A stretch of DNA of 64,000 nt from contig JAQXRI010000148.1 in assembly GCA_029218445.1 (NCBI GenBank), positions 1-64,000 on the forward strand, given 5' to 3'. Source of the DNA: Prevotellaceae bacterium. Its GTDB lineage: Bacteria; Bacteroidota; Bacteroidia; Bacteroidales; Bacteroidaceae. The notes beneath the pieces were generated by a model. The model did no database searches, had not been told where the DNA came from, and saw only the letters and a list, made by a program, of their open reading frames with translations. The position numbers were made by a program, and so were the translations under genes. Below are positions 17,101-26,418 of the stretch, in pieces (position 1 is the stretch's first letter; each line of letters begins with the position of its first letter).

Positions 17101-17531
17101 ATGAGCTTCTGTCGGCTGCGCGGCATCTCGGCCAGCGGAAAGCGCGAGCTGAGCCGGGCGGGCACGGCGGCGCCGCCATGGATGGAACTGACAAAGAGGG
17201 CCACGGCCTTGAGGTCGAACGCCCAAAGGCGGGGAAGGTCGGCGGCATGGAGGTGGAGATGGCGTATGCGGTCGCGCGTGACGTTGAAATTGCGCGTAAT
17301 GGTGGCGTCGATGTCGAGCTGTTTGGCCAGATAGTCGGTCTTGGCAAAGAGTCCTGCGGCAAAGGCAATGTTGAACGAGGCCACGCGCTGCGACACGGCA
17401 AGCTGCATGACCTTGTCGATACGGGCATAGAAACACTGAAGCGATGCCGCTGAAGAAACGTCAAGTTCATCAGCGGCATCGCCCATCATTCCGAAAAACT
17501 CTTCGGCTGTATATCCAAACTCCTCTTTCAC
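14178..17531 (-). CDS. Dna2-like protein: PD-(D/E)XK nuclease domain plus SF1 (UPF1/DNA2/NAM7-type) helicase
   Basis: Helicase: GPPGTGKTSFA, IVDEASQ, IGDHKQLPAVV, VERYQGSQRDVVIYG, NVAMTRARENLVLVGH. Nuclease-like: LQGRMDMLQLDFRVLVEQKAG...HYVQLLLYMAVL. Confidence 0.85.
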   Translation of the reverse strand: MKEEFGYTAEEFFGMMGDAADELDVSSAASLQCFYARIDKVMQLAVSQRVASFNIAFAAGLFAKTDYLAKQLDIDATITRNFNVTRDRIRHLHLHAADLPRLWAFDLKAVALFVSSIHGGAAVPARLSSRFPLAEMPRSRQKLMAKKMRVVVERVGTDAIYVVVQASGEHYSVVCSECQKYLLRLASAGCQLNLVLPSESDGQLRAEHIILHPDLLVNITSVAACFDDCATDARLFLFNKVKPPLNTVHTVLGNFAGMMLDDAIHHRTVDYADSILRFCRDNALSMADCADALGPDFHTKAQEQLRHIRRMVDEVMPGEVSGFDPHEVMLEPSFVCEMLGLQGRMDMLQLDFRVLVEQKAGKGVYGYGERPGEQPRQKTKHYVQLLLYMAVLHYSFNQPYSRMFSFLLYSRYERSLLQLGSAPELLQQAIMVRNQIAWTEYYLANGGFTVYASLSPDSLAVTGAAKSFFDRYIRPQLDLLLAPIHNAPPAEKAYFTRFMTFVQRESLLARTGSVDRDDNGLAQLWLLNAAEKAEAGNIYYGLSLDTDSFCLDSRGAVESIRLLFPTDKAFDADTSNFRVGDMVIVYPYPEKAQPDARRTMVFRATIADIGLSGLSLGLHDPQTHTNVFLHSHHCLWAVEHGVGESSSGLFSAICTMLSAPPARRSLLLSQRSPNIGPAVQLSADYGPFNELVGRAMQASDMFLVIGPPGTGKTSFAMLNILREELSRESSSVLLLSYTNRAVDEMCSKLVEAGIDFLRIGNRMACDPDYRRFMLDEKAGACGRLDEIVQLIKGSRVVCATVSTVNAHPELLSMRHFSLAIVDEASQILEPHIVGILSAVCRDDGLESIGRFVLIGDHKQLPAVVLQSASDTVIADPLLTSLDITDCRHSLFQRLLRRHASSPQVVYMLTRQGRMHRDIASFPSRAFYSGRLQPVPLDHQLRPLPSPSSAVADDFVRLLLTRRVAFIDAPRPESSPSDKVNTVEADIIARMAMAVYSSRADGFSPQSSLGVIVPYRNQIATVRNAIDRYGVASLHDITIDTVERYQGSQRDVVIYGFTVQHRYQLDFLTGNDFMEDGVLIDPKLNVAMTRARENLVLVGHAPLLRLDPVFRRLIEEVI

Positions 17532-17971
17532 TCTTCCTTACGGTCGTCAATGTTCACACCGGGCGTTGGCTTGAGGTCGTTGGCGAAATCGGTCACTCCA
17601 TTGGTAATCATGATGTTGTACCACTGTATGAGCTTCTTGATGTCGCTGTTGTGAACGCGCTCACGGTCGAAGTTGGGCAGCACCTTGGCGAAATAGTCGC
17701 GCAGCTCGGCTGCACTGGCCTTCTTGAAGTTGAGCGACGAAGGCTTGCCGTCCTCAAGTGTCTTAAGGCTTTCGAGCACCTGGCTCAGAGGCACATCCTC
17801 GCTGTCGGTGTACATGGCGATGTCGGCAAGCGAAGTGATGCGGTCGGTGGCGAAGGCAGGCACTCTGCGGTGTGTGTCGTCGAGTATTTCGACTATCAAA
17901 CTGTTTTTAGCTCTGGAAACTAATTTGTATAGTCCGGGCTTTCCGGAAATTGCTAAGATGGTCTGTAACAT
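17528..17971 (-). CDS. DUF5606-family protein
   Basis: MLQTILAISGKPGLYKLVSRAKNSLIVEILDD...; position next to coaE/ybbR is typical of Bacteroidales. Confidence 0.8.
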   Translation of the reverse strand: MLQTILAISGKPGLYKLVSRAKNSLIVEILDDTHRRVPAFATDRITSLADIAMYTDSEDVPLSQVLESLKTLEDGKPSSLNFKKASAAELRDYFAKVLPNFDRERVHNSDIKKLIQWYNIMITNGVTDFANDLKPTPGVNIDDRKEE

Positions 17972-18543
17972 TTTTGTTTTGCAATATTATTGATTATATC
18001 TTCAATTTGGAGGGCAACGTCGTGCTGCCCATCGTTAATTATCACATAATCGGCCCTGCGGCTCACCTCCGACTGTGGCATCTGTCGCGCTATCCACTCG
18101 CGTGCCTTTGAGGCCGTGATGCCGTCGCGCTGCATGATGCGCCCCACCCTTACCTCCTCGGGGGCGGTGACGGCTATGACCACATCGACAAGGCGGAAGA
18201 AGCCCGACTCGTAGAGTATGGCGCACTCCATCCACCTGACGCCCGACTTCTTGAAGTCGGCCGCCACGGCGGGATGCACAATGTCGTTGATGGCCTTGGC
18301 GTTTGACTCCGACTGGAGCAGAAACTCGGCCACGGCCGCCTTGTTGAGCCGCCCGTCGGCAAGGAAGGTGTGTGGACCCATGAGCCGCGTAAGCCCCCGG
18401 CGCACCTCGGCCGAAGTGGCGATGATGCGCTTGGCGGCACTGTCGCAGTCATAGACCTCTATGCCCCGCCGCCTCAACATCGAGCACACGTAGCTCTTGC
18501 CGCTGCCAATGCCTCCGGTGATGGCTATCAAACTGTTGGTCAT
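17953..18543 (-). CDS. coaE: Dephospho-CoA kinase
   Basis: IAITGGIGSGKSYVCSMLRRRGIEVYDCDSAAKRI. Confidence 0.93.
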   Translation of the reverse strand: MTNSLIAITGGIGSGKSYVCSMLRRRGIEVYDCDSAAKRIIATSAEVRRGLTRLMGPHTFLADGRLNKAAVAEFLLQSESNAKAINDIVHPAVAADFKKSGVRWMECAILYESGFFRLVDVVIAVTAPEEVRVGRIMQRDGITASKAREWIARQMPQSEVSRRADYVIINDGQHDVALQIEDIINNIAKQKCYRPS

Positions 18544-18563
18544 GCGTTATATGCTGTTTATGG

Positions 18564-19547
18564 TCATTCGTCCTCTATCAGATAGTCGGCCTGCTGCACG
18601 TTGAGCGAGGCACGCGTCACGCCATGGGGCACGGTGCGGAGGTAGAGCTTGCACTTGTCGGCCACCTTGTCGGCCACGTCAAGATAGTCGGCCTCAACCA
18701 CAAAGTCGGCGCGGTTGATGCTGCGGAACTGGCTTACGCCGGTGACAAACCTTATGCTCACCTTCGAGGGGAACGTGCGCAGCACCTTGCCCTCGGGCAC
18801 ATTGATGCCGATGACGGGAATGTCGTCGATGCTCTCCTCGGTAAGCACGTCGGTCATAAACCGCACATTGACCTTGTCGGGCACATACTTCACGCCACGC
18901 GACTTGGCCAAGGCGCACTGCATGGTGAGCGTGTCGCGGAAGTTGGTCACGTTGAGAGCCTCGGTATAGGCCACAGTGATGCTGTCGAGCTTTTCCTCCG
19001 AGGCATACACCACGACGCTGTCGGGACTGTAATCGACGTCGGCTATGAAGTAGAGATGTTCGGGCGCGACATGACCCATCCACTTTACGGGCACCTTCTT
19101 CGAGAGTCCGAAATTGTAGAATATCTCTATTTTCTCGGTCTTGGTGCTCACTATCTTGGTGGAAGCCGAGAGCTGCTGATAGAGCAGGCGGTTGATTTCG
19201 GCCATGGGCACACTGCCCTGCCCCGAACCGCCCTTGACGTATGTCTTGAAGCTGAGGTTGAGGGGACGTAGCCCTTCTCCATACTCATATCCTACAAGCA
19301 CGAGCCCCTTGTCGCGCAGTGTCACCCTTACGGTGTCGTACTCGTTGGAGGTGAGCACCACGTTCTCGGGCACTCCTACGACCCTGACAGGCACTTTAAA
19401 CTCTTTCTCGTAAGTCTCGTTGAGCGTCATGAGCAGCCAAAAGACTCCCGACAGGGCGAGAAAGAACAAAAAAATGAAGAACTCCCCATTCACCGAGCTG
19501 AAGAGGAAGTCCCTTAATGTACGGAAAAAGCCACGCCGACCGTTCAT
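18564..19547 (-). CDS. YbbR-like domain protein
   Basis: Single N-terminal TM (FFIFLFFLALSGVFWLLMTLNETYEKEFKVPV) followed by YbbR-like repeats; yajC/coaE neighbourhood. Confidence 0.8.
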   Translation of the reverse strand: MNGRRGFFRTLRDFLFSSVNGEFFIFLFFLALSGVFWLLMTLNETYEKEFKVPVRVVGVPENVVLTSNEYDTVRVTLRDKGLVLVGYEYGEGLRPLNLSFKTYVKGGSGQGSVPMAEINRLLYQQLSASTKIVSTKTEKIEIFYNFGLSKKVPVKWMGHVAPEHLYFIADVDYSPDSVVVYASEEKLDSITVAYTEALNVTNFRDTLTMQCALAKSRGVKYVPDKVNVRFMTDVLTEESIDDIPVIGINVPEGKVLRTFPSKVSIRFVTGVSQFRSINRADFVVEADYLDVADKVADKCKLYLRTVPHGVTRASLNVQQADYLIEDE

Positions 19548-19554
19548 CTACGCC

Positions 19555-19878
19555 TTATTTTGCAGCAACCTGGGCAGCAGCGTCTTTGAAAACGTAGGCC
19601 TTGTCAACACGGATGGTGACGCCCTTGGCTATCTCCACCTCAATCACTCCCGACGCAACGTCAACCTTCTTCACCGTGCCGTAGATGCCACCGCCGGTGA
19701 CCACCGACATGCCCTCGGCCAGCGAGTTCTGGAATTTCTGAATCTCCTTCTGCTTCTTCTGCTGTGGGCGAATCATGAAGAACCACATGATGGCAAAGAG
19801 TACCACCATCATAATCAACATGCTCATACCGCCTCCATTGGCGCCGCCTGCTTGGGCGGCCAAAAATACTGTTGTCAT
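19555..19878 (-). CDS. yajC: Preprotein translocase subunit YajC
   Basis: MLIMMVVLFAIMWFFMIRPQQKKQKEIQKFQNSLAEGMSVVTGGGIYGTV. Confidence 0.95.
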   Translation of the reverse strand: MTTVFLAAQAGGANGGGMSMLIMMVVLFAIMWFFMIRPQQKKQKEIQKFQNSLAEGMSVVTGGGIYGTVKKVDVASGVIEVEIAKGVTIRVDKAYVFKDAAAQVAAK

Positions 19879-19911
19879 TTTGTTGTATAAATATAATATG
19901 TTATTATCTTT

Positions 19912-19944
19912 AGTTAACGAGTTGACAAGTTAACGAGTTGACGG
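19912..19944. repeat. AGTTAACG/AGTTGACA octamer repeat
   Basis: AGTTAACGAGTTGACAAGTTAACGAGTTGACGG. Confidence 0.85.
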
Positions 19945-20901
19945 TCATTCCTTCTGCTCGTCGCCATCACGCTCTGGCATGGTCTTCATGAGCCGTCCGG
20001 AGCCGATGAGGTTGCGGGCGATGTTGTCGAGCATGCCGTTGATGTAGCCACCGCTGCGCGGGGTGCTGTAGAGCTTGGCAAGATCGACAAACTCGTTGAT
20101 GGTGACGCTGACGGGGATGTTGGGGAACGTCATCATCTCGGCTATGGCTATCTGCATAAGCACCACGTCCATATAAGCCAGACGGCTGAAGTCCCAATTT
20201 CTCGACGCCTCGTTCATGTAACGCTGAAACTCGTCGGCCTTTAGAATGGCCGCCCTGAACAGCTTGCGTGCAAACTCGCGGTCCTCCTCGCTGTCGTATT
20301 CAGGCAGGAGCGGCTGCTTGGCGCCGTTCTTCTCGTCAAACCTCTTGATGGTCTTCATGACGAAGGTGTCAACTATTTCCTTGTCGTCGTTCCAGTAGAG
20401 GCTGTCGTCCTCAAGCAGGTCGGAAAGCTCGTCGTTGTCCTTGACGAACGCCTTATATATCTTCCGCCATATTTCGCGGTCTGCCTCGTAGGAGTCGTCC
20501 TTCGACGTCAAATAGTCCTTGTAGAACTGTGCTTCCATGATTCGCTGATAGAGCTTCTTGACAAACTCGGCATGGTCGTCCCACGACATCTTCTTGCTTT
20601 CCAAGAATTCGTTGAGCATGCGGTTGTTCTCCAACTGAAGAGCAAACCTGTTGTCGGCAAACCTCGACGACGGCCATTCGGCTCCTTCACGTCTTGCCTT
20701 TCGTTCCATAACCTGCCAATAGTTGCGCGCCTCCTTTGTGACCGCCACCACGAGCGACAACATATAATTATATAGGTCGTAGGCTTTGGAGAGGCTAAAT
20801 ACAAGTTCCTTCTCGGCCGCGTCGATGTTGTTGTTGCCGTTCTGATAGTAAGCGTATGTAAGCTGCACTATCTTTACCCTTATTAATTCTCGATTAATCA
20901 T
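19945..20901 (-). CDS. nusB: Transcription antitermination factor NusB
   Basis: MINRELIRVKIVQLTYAYYQ start; C-terminal NusB pattern DVVLMQIAIAEMMTFPNIPVSVTINEFVDLAKLYSTPRSGGYINGMLDNIAR. Confidence 0.9.
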   Translation of the reverse strand: MINRELIRVKIVQLTYAYYQNGNNNIDAAEKELVFSLSKAYDLYNYMLSLVVAVTKEARNYWQVMERKARREGAEWPSSRFADNRFALQLENNRMLNEFLESKKMSWDDHAEFVKKLYQRIMEAQFYKDYLTSKDDSYEADREIWRKIYKAFVKDNDELSDLLEDDSLYWNDDKEIVDTFVMKTIKRFDEKNGAKQPLLPEYDSEEDREFARKLFRAAILKADEFQRYMNEASRNWDFSRLAYMDVVLMQIAIAEMMTFPNIPVSVTINEFVDLAKLYSTPRSGGYINGMLDNIARNLIGSGRLMKTMPERDGDEQKE

Positions 20902-21001
20902 ATTTTTTATGTCACTATCTTTTTTTCGTGGTGCAAATTTAGACATTTTTCCATTATCATGCAAATAATAAGCACAAATATTGCATTTTTTTTGATTTTA
21001 C

Positions 21002-21032
21002 TTGCATGTTTCAATAAAAAAGCGTACCTTTG
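21002..21032 (+). promoter_or_regulatory. Putative Bacteroidetes promoter of rplY
   Basis: TTG (21002-21004), 20 nt, TACCTTTG (21025-21032). Confidence 0.55.
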
Positions 21033-21128
21033 CACCGCTTTTTCAAGCACATCGCGATGTTTTTTCGTGTGATGGTGAATTAAGCGACACATTTTAATAC
21101 TTAATTTAGAGTAACACATTTATTTAAA

Positions 21129-21725
21129 ATGAAAGAAATTAACGTAACAGGTCAGAAGCGCACCGACCTTGGCAAGAAGGCCTCAAAGATTGCGCGCAAG
21201 GAGGGTCTTATCCCATGTAACATCTACGGCGAGAAGAAGGACGAGAACGGACTTCCAGTAGCCATGTCGTTCGTTTGCCCAATGAGCGAGCTCCGCAAGG
21301 TGGTTTACACTCCTCACATCTACGTGGTGAACATCAACATCGACGGCGAGACACACACGGCTGTAATGAAGGAACTGCAGTTCCACCCGGTAACCGACGC
21401 ACTGCTGCACGTAGATTTCTACGAGGTGAACGAGCAGAAGCCCATCACCATCGGCATTCCTGTCAAGCTCAACGGACTGGCACAGGGTGTACGCGACGGT
21501 GGCCGCATCAACCTCTCTATCCGTAAGATCAACGTTACAGCTCCTTACAAGAGCATTCCAGAGCACCTCGACATCGACGTTACCAACCTCCAGCTCGGCA
21601 AGAGCATCAAGGTGGGCGAGTTGAGCTTCGAGGGACTTACATTGTCAACACCTGCAGAGGTTGTAGTATGCTCAGTGAAGGCTACACGTGCATCAAGATC
21701 TGCTGCCGCAGCTGCTGCTGAGTAA
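21129..21725 (+). CDS. rplY: 50S ribosomal protein L25/Ctc
   Basis: [27 protein letters not shown]...LHVDFYEV. Confidence 0.95.
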   Translation: MKEINVTGQKRTDLGKKASKIARKEGLIPCNIYGEKKDENGLPVAMSFVCPMSELRKVVYTPHIYVVNINIDGETHTAVMKELQFHPVTDALLHVDFYEVNEQKPITIGIPVKLNGLAQGVRDGGRINLSIRKINVTAPYKSIPEHLDIDVTNLQLGKSIKVGELSFEGLTLSTPAEVVVCSVKATRASRSAAAAAAE

Positions 21726-22297
21726 TGGACAAGTTCTTGATAGTGGGACTGGGAAATGTCGGCGACGAATACGACATGACCAGACACAATACAGGATTCA
21801 TGGTATTGGACGCTTTTGCTAAAGCGTCCAATATTGTTTTCGAGGACAAGAGATACGGCTTCGTGGCCGAAACAAGCATCAAGGGACGAAAGGTGATACT
21901 GCTGAAGCCAAGCACGTACATGAACCTTAGCGGCAACGCCGTGAGATACTGGATGAACAAGGAAAACATCGACCTCGAACGGCTGCTCGTGATAGTCGAT
22001 GACCTCGCACTGCCATTGGGAACACTGCGGCTGAAGGCCTCAGGAAGCAACGCAGGACACAACGGACTGGGCAACATACAGTCGGTGTTGGGCACCGAAA
22101 GGTATTGCCGGCTGAGAGTGGGCATAGGCAACGAGTTTCAGAGGGGCATGCAGATACAGTGGGTGCTGGGACGCTACAACGACGAAGAGATGAAAACACT
22201 CGAGCCAAAGTTAGAAACGGCAGGCGAGATAATCAAAAGCTTCGTGCTGTCGGGCGTTGACTTCACCATGAACGCCTTTAATAAGAAAAAAGGTTAA
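21725..22297 (+). CDS. pth: Peptidyl-tRNA hydrolase
   Basis: [26 protein letters not shown]...[15 protein letters not shown]...SNAGHNGL. Confidence 0.96.
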   Translation: MDKFLIVGLGNVGDEYDMTRHNTGFMVLDAFAKASNIVFEDKRYGFVAETSIKGRKVILLKPSTYMNLSGNAVRYWMNKENIDLERLLVIVDDLALPLGTLRLKASGSNAGHNGLGNIQSVLGTERYCRLRVGIGNEFQRGMQIQWVLGRYNDEEMKTLEPKLETAGEIIKSFVLSGVDFTMNAFNKKKG

Positions 22298-22325
22298 CAG
22301 GTTAACGGGTTAACGGGTTAACAAC
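22293..22325. repeat. GTTAACGG-type octamer repeat overlapping the pth stop codon
   Basis: GTTAACAGGTTAACGGGTTAACGGGTTAACAAC. Confidence 0.85.
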
Positions 22326-22334
22326 TAAAATACA

Positions 22335-22760
22335 ATGGAAGCAAGAATCGACAAATGGCTTTGGGCGGCACGAATATTCAAGACAAGGTCGATAGCCGCC
22401 GACGCATGCAAAAACGGACGCGTGACGATAAACAACGTAAACGTCAAGCCATCGCGACCCGTAAAGGCAGGAGAGGTGGTGGCGGTGAGGAAACCACCCG
22501 TGACCTACTCGTTTAAGATACTAAAGCCAATAGAAATGAGAGTGGGAGCAAAACTGCTGCCCGAAATATACGAAAACGTAACCACACCCGACCAGTATGA
22601 ACTGCTGGAAATGAACCGCATAAGCGGATTTGTTGACCGCGCACGTGGCACTGGCCGACCCACAAAGAAGGAGCGACGCTCGCTCGACGCCTTCATCGAG
22701 CCAACATTCGAAGGATTCGACTTCGACGACGACGACGACGAAGGTGACGAGGATTGGTAG
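22335..22760 (+). CDS. S4-domain RNA-binding protein (Hsp15-like)
   Basis: MEARIDKWLWAARIFKTRSIAADACKNGRVTINN...KPSRPVKAGEVV. Confidence 0.9.
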   Translation: MEARIDKWLWAARIFKTRSIAADACKNGRVTINNVNVKPSRPVKAGEVVAVRKPPVTYSFKILKPIEMRVGAKLLPEIYENVTTPDQYELLEMNRISGFVDRARGTGRPTKKERRSLDAFIEPTFEGFDFDDDDDEGDEDW

Positions 22761-22788
22761 TGGAAAGTAAAAGAAAAATGAATAAGAA

Positions 22789-23367
22789 ATGAGAAACATA
22801 GCAGTATTCGTGTCCGGCAACGGAACAAACTTTGAAAACATCACACGCCATCTGAGCGACAACCAAACGGCACGCGTGGCCCTGATGGTGAGCAACAAGG
22901 ACGACGCTTACGCACTGACACGCGCCGAACGACTCGGCGTGGAAGCCATAGTGTGGAAAAAAGCGGACTTCGCCGACGAACGACGTACGATGGAGATGCT
23001 AAGAAGCCACGGCATCGACTTCATAGTGCTGGCCGGATTTCTGCTGATGATTCCTCAATACCTTATAAAGCACTTCGACCACCGAATGCTGAACATCCAC
23101 CCCTCGCTGCTGCCAAAATACGGCGGCAAGGGAATGTATGGCAGACACGTACACGAAGCGGTGAAGGCCAACGGCGAAACCACCACGGGCATAACCATAC
23201 ACTACGTGAGCGAAGAGTGCGACGGAGGCGACATAGTGCGACAGGAAACCACCCCACTCGACCCCACCGACACTCCCGACGACATAGCACGCAAGGTGCA
23301 TGAACTGGAGAAGGAATATTTTCCACAAACAATACTTGACATCATCGAGAAGCAACAATGGCAATAA
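22789..23367 (+). CDS. purN: Phosphoribosylglycinamide formyltransferase
   Basis: IAVFVSGNGTNFENI...HPSLLPKYGGKGMYGRHVHEAV...TTGITIHYVSEECDGGDIV. Confidence 0.95.
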   Translation: MRNIAVFVSGNGTNFENITRHLSDNQTARVALMVSNKDDAYALTRAERLGVEAIVWKKADFADERRTMEMLRSHGIDFIVLAGFLLMIPQYLIKHFDHRMLNIHPSLLPKYGGKGMYGRHVHEAVKANGETTTGITIHYVSEECDGGDIVRQETTPLDPTDTPDDIARKVHELEKEYFPQTILDIIEKQQWQ

Positions 23368-24329
23368 ACTGCATACTGATAGTAGTGGGCGTGGCGCTGG
23401 TGCTGTATGGAGCCGACCGGCTCACGGCAGGAGCCTCGGCCATAGCCCGACGCATGAACATTCCGGAAATAATAATAGGACTGACGATAGTGGCGGCAGG
23501 AACATCGGCACCCGAGTTTTTCGTCAGCTTCATGTCGGCACTGAAGGGCACTCCCGACATGGCCGTAGGCAACGTGGTGGGCAGCAACATATTCAACGTG
23601 TTGCTGATAGTGGGCGTAACGGCAATGGTAACACCAATAGCCGTGTCACGCTCGACGGTAAAAAAGGACATGCGATGGGCCATACTGGCCTCGGTGGTGT
23701 TTCTTGTGCTGTGCTTCGACCGGCTGTCGCCGTCGCTTAAAGGCAACGAGATAAGCCGCCTGGACGGCCTTACGCTGCTCGTAATGTTTGCACTGTTCAT
23801 GCGCACGACGCTGAAGGCTGCACGCAAAGGCATGAACGCAACGCCCGACTCCGACGCCGACGCCACCGTACAAAAGCCCGAAAGCATGGTGAAGAACACG
23901 GCATACTTTGCAGCAGGCCTCGCCATGCTCATCTTCGGCAGCAACATGTTTGTCGATTCGGCATCGTCGGTGGCTACAACGCTGGGCGTCAGCCAAGGCG
24001 TGATAGGCCTGACCATAGTGGCCGGAGGCACCTCGCTGCCCGAACTCGCCACAAGCGTGGTGGCCGCCAAGAAGGGCAACTCGGCCATTGCCATAGGCAA
24101 CGTGATAGGCAGCAACGTGTTCAACACACTTGCCATACTCGGCACCACGGCAGTAATATGCCCAATGGAAATAAACGGAATAACAACAACCGACATAGTG
24201 GTAATGGGCCTGTCGATGTTTGTACTGTGGCTCTTCAGCTACACCAAGTTCATGGTGGAGAGATGGGAGGGAGCCTTGCTGACAGCCGCCTTCATAGCCT
24301 ACTTGTCGATGCTGCTTATGAATATATGA
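23358..24329 (+). CDS. Calcium/sodium antiporter (YrbG-like)
   Basis: Two repeated NCX motifs: GLTIVAAGTSAPEFFVS...GNVVGSNIFN and GLTIVAGGTSLPELATS...GNVIGSNVFN. Confidence 0.93.
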   Translation: MAINCILIVVGVALVLYGADRLTAGASAIARRMNIPEIIIGLTIVAAGTSAPEFFVSFMSALKGTPDMAVGNVVGSNIFNVLLIVGVTAMVTPIAVSRSTVKKDMRWAILASVVFLVLCFDRLSPSLKGNEISRLDGLTLLVMFALFMRTTLKAARKGMNATPDSDADATVQKPESMVKNTAYFAAGLAMLIFGSNMFVDSASSVATTLGVSQGVIGLTIVAGGTSLPELATSVVAAKKGNSAIAIGNVIGSNVFNTLAILGTTAVICPMEINGITTTDIVVMGLSMFVLWLFSYTKFMVERWEGALLTAAFIAYLSMLLMNI

Positions 24330-24346
24330 CATTAAAGTAATAACAA

Positions 24347-24380
24347 AGGAGTCATTGTCCAACCTCCTCTAAAAAACAAC
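24347..24380 (+). ncRNA. Candidate preQ1-I riboswitch
   Basis: P1 AGGAG/CTCCT, 12-nt loop UCAUUGUCCAAC, A-rich tail CUAAAAAACAAC. Loop UUGU can pair with tail ACAA (H-type pseudoknot). Ends 4 nt before the ATG of a queuosine-precursor transporter followed by queF. Confidence 0.75.
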
Positions 24381-24383
24381 ATT

Positions 24384-25079
24384 ATGCAAAAAACAAAACG
24401 TCAAGTGAGCGTGCTGTTCATGCTTTTCGGCATGCTCTTCTGCGTCTGCCTCATCACGGCAAACGTATTGGAAACAAAGCAAATGGCCTTCGGCCCTATC
24501 AGCATTACCGGCGGACTCATCGTCTTCCCTGTTTCTTACATCATCAACGACTGCGTATGCGAAGTGTGGGGATATTCCAAAACCCGACTTCTCATTTGGT
24601 ACGGATTTGCCATGAACTTCATCTTCGTGATGTTTGGCGCCATCTGCGACGCCTTGCCCGGTGCCGACTACTGGACCAACGAAGAGGGATTCCACGCCAT
24701 CTTCGGCCTCGCCCCGCGCATCGCCTTAGCCTCGTTCCTGGCCTTCATCATAGGCTCGTTCATCAACGCCTACGTGATGAGCCGCATGAAAATATCGTCG
24801 GGAGGCAAGCACTTTACCTATCGCGCCATTCTCAGCACCGTGCTCGGCGAGGCGGCCGACTCGCTGATATTCTTCCCCATAGCACTGTGGGGCGTGGTGC
24901 CCAACAACGAGCTGCCTGTGCTGATGCTCTCACAGGTGGTGCTGAAAACACTCTACGAAATCGTAGTACTGCCCATAACAGTGTGTGTGGTGAAGGCCAC
25001 CAAGCGGCATGAAGACATGGACACCTACGACAACAACATCAACTACAACATATTCAAGATAAAGGAATTCAACGAATGA
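24384..25079 (+). CDS. Queuosine precursor transporter (YhhQ family)
   Basis: [45 protein letters not shown]...[18 protein letters not shown]. Confidence 0.92.
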   Translation: MQKTKRQVSVLFMLFGMLFCVCLITANVLETKQMAFGPISITGGLIVFPVSYIINDCVCEVWGYSKTRLLIWYGFAMNFIFVMFGAICDALPGADYWTNEEGFHAIFGLAPRIALASFLAFIIGSFINAYVMSRMKISSGGKHFTYRAILSTVLGEAADSLIFFPIALWGVVPNNELPVLMLSQVVLKTLYEIVVLPITVCVVKATKRHEDMDTYDNNINYNIFKIKEFNE

Positions 25080-25549
25080 GCAACATGACAAACCGACAAG
25101 ACGAAGGCCTGCAGTCGCTCGGCCACACTACGAAATACGCCATGGACTATGCCCCCGAAGTGCTCGAGACATTTGCCAACAAGCATCCCGGCAACGACTA
25201 CTGGGTGAAGTTCAACTGCCCCGAATTTACCTCGCTCTGCCCCATCACCGGCCAGCCCGACTTCGCCGAAATAGTGATACGCTACATACCCGACGTGAAG
25301 ATGGTGGAAAGCAAGAGCCTGAAACTCTATCTGTTCAGCTTCCGCAACCACGGCGACTTCCACGAGGACTGCGTAAACATAATAATGAAGGACCTGATAA
25401 GCCTTATGGACCCAAAATACATCGAGGTGACAGGACTTTTCACGCCGCGCGGAGGCATTAGCATACATCCCTACGCCAACTACGGCCGCCCAGGCACAAA
25501 GTATGAAAAGCTGGCCGAACAGCGCTTTGCGGCATACGACCTTCAATAA
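25076..25549 (+). CDS. queF: NADPH-dependent 7-cyano-7-deazaguanine reductase (preQ1 synthase)
   Basis: [56 protein letters not shown]. Confidence 0.96.
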   Translation: MSNMTNRQDEGLQSLGHTTKYAMDYAPEVLETFANKHPGNDYWVKFNCPEFTSLCPITGQPDFAEIVIRYIPDVKMVESKSLKLYLFSFRNHGDFHEDCVNIIMKDLISLMDPKYIEVTGLFTPRGGISIHPYANYGRPGTKYEKLAEQRFAAYDLQ

Positions 25550-25570
25550 ACTGAAATAAAGAGCATTGGC

Positions 25571-26392
25571 ATGAAATACAGTGTAATAACCATCAACTAC
25601 AACAACTGCAACGGACTGCGCCAAACAATAGAAAGCGTAGTAGGCCAAACCTATGGCGACTATGAATACATCATAATCGACGGCGGCTCGACCGACGGCA
25701 GCATCGACGTGATAAGCCAGTATGAGAAGCAAATAACCTACTGGGTGTCGGAAAAAGACGGCGGCATATACAATGCCATGAACAAGGGCGTCAAAGCGGC
25801 ACATGGCGAATACCTGATATTCATGAACTCGGGCGACTACTTTTCCAACAACAATGTACTTCTTGCAATGTCAACCAACAACCATGCAGAAGACATCGTT
25901 GTTGGAAAAGTGTTGACCGACGACGGCAAGGAATTCCTTTTCCGGCCAACAATGCCTACAATGTATTTCCTCTATTCAAGCACCATACCCCACCAAGGGG
26001 CATTCATAAAGCGATGGCTGCTGGAAAAATACCCATACGACGAGTCACTGAAAATCACCGCCGACTGGAAATTTTTCGTTCAGGCCCTGATAACAGAGAA
26101 TTGTACGGTGGCATTCGTCGATACACCAGTGTCGATATTCAACATGGACGGATACAGCACCACCCACCCCAAAGAAACATGGGACGAAAAGCTCAACGTG
26201 ATGAAAACCTTCTTGCCCGAAAGGGTGCTTGACGACTATCGGCGCATGAAGGAGTCGGAATGCCTTACACAGTCGCTTCTGCCCTCACTGCGCAGGCACT
26301 ACACCATAGACAAACTGACGTACACCTTAGCCAAGGCTATGACTAAAGCCGTGGAGATGCTGCACGTAATAAAGCACAAAAAGAAAGGATGA
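25571..26392 (+). CDS. Glycosyltransferase family 2 (WcaA-like)
   Basis: YSVITINYNNCNGLRQTIESVVGQTYGDYEYIIIDGGSTDGSIDVI...EKDGGIYNAMNKG. Confidence 0.92.
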   Translation: MKYSVITINYNNCNGLRQTIESVVGQTYGDYEYIIIDGGSTDGSIDVISQYEKQITYWVSEKDGGIYNAMNKGVKAAHGEYLIFMNSGDYFSNNNVLLAMSTNNHAEDIVVGKVLTDDGKEFLFRPTMPTMYFLYSSTIPHQGAFIKRWLLEKYPYDESLKITADWKFFVQALITENCTVAFVDTPVSIFNMDGYSTTHPKETWDEKLNVMKTFLPERVLDDYRRMKESECLTQSLLPSLRRHYTIDKLTYTLAKAMTKAVEMLHVIKHKKKG

Positions 26393-26418
26393 AAAAAAAA
26401 TAGTACAGGCCTGTTTGT

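Noticed and set aside
21049-21066. ACATCGCGATGT palindrome followed by TTTTTT in the rplY leader, as an L25 leader/attenuator
   Set aside because: Only a 4-bp stem with a 4-nt loop if folded; too weak to call without covariation.
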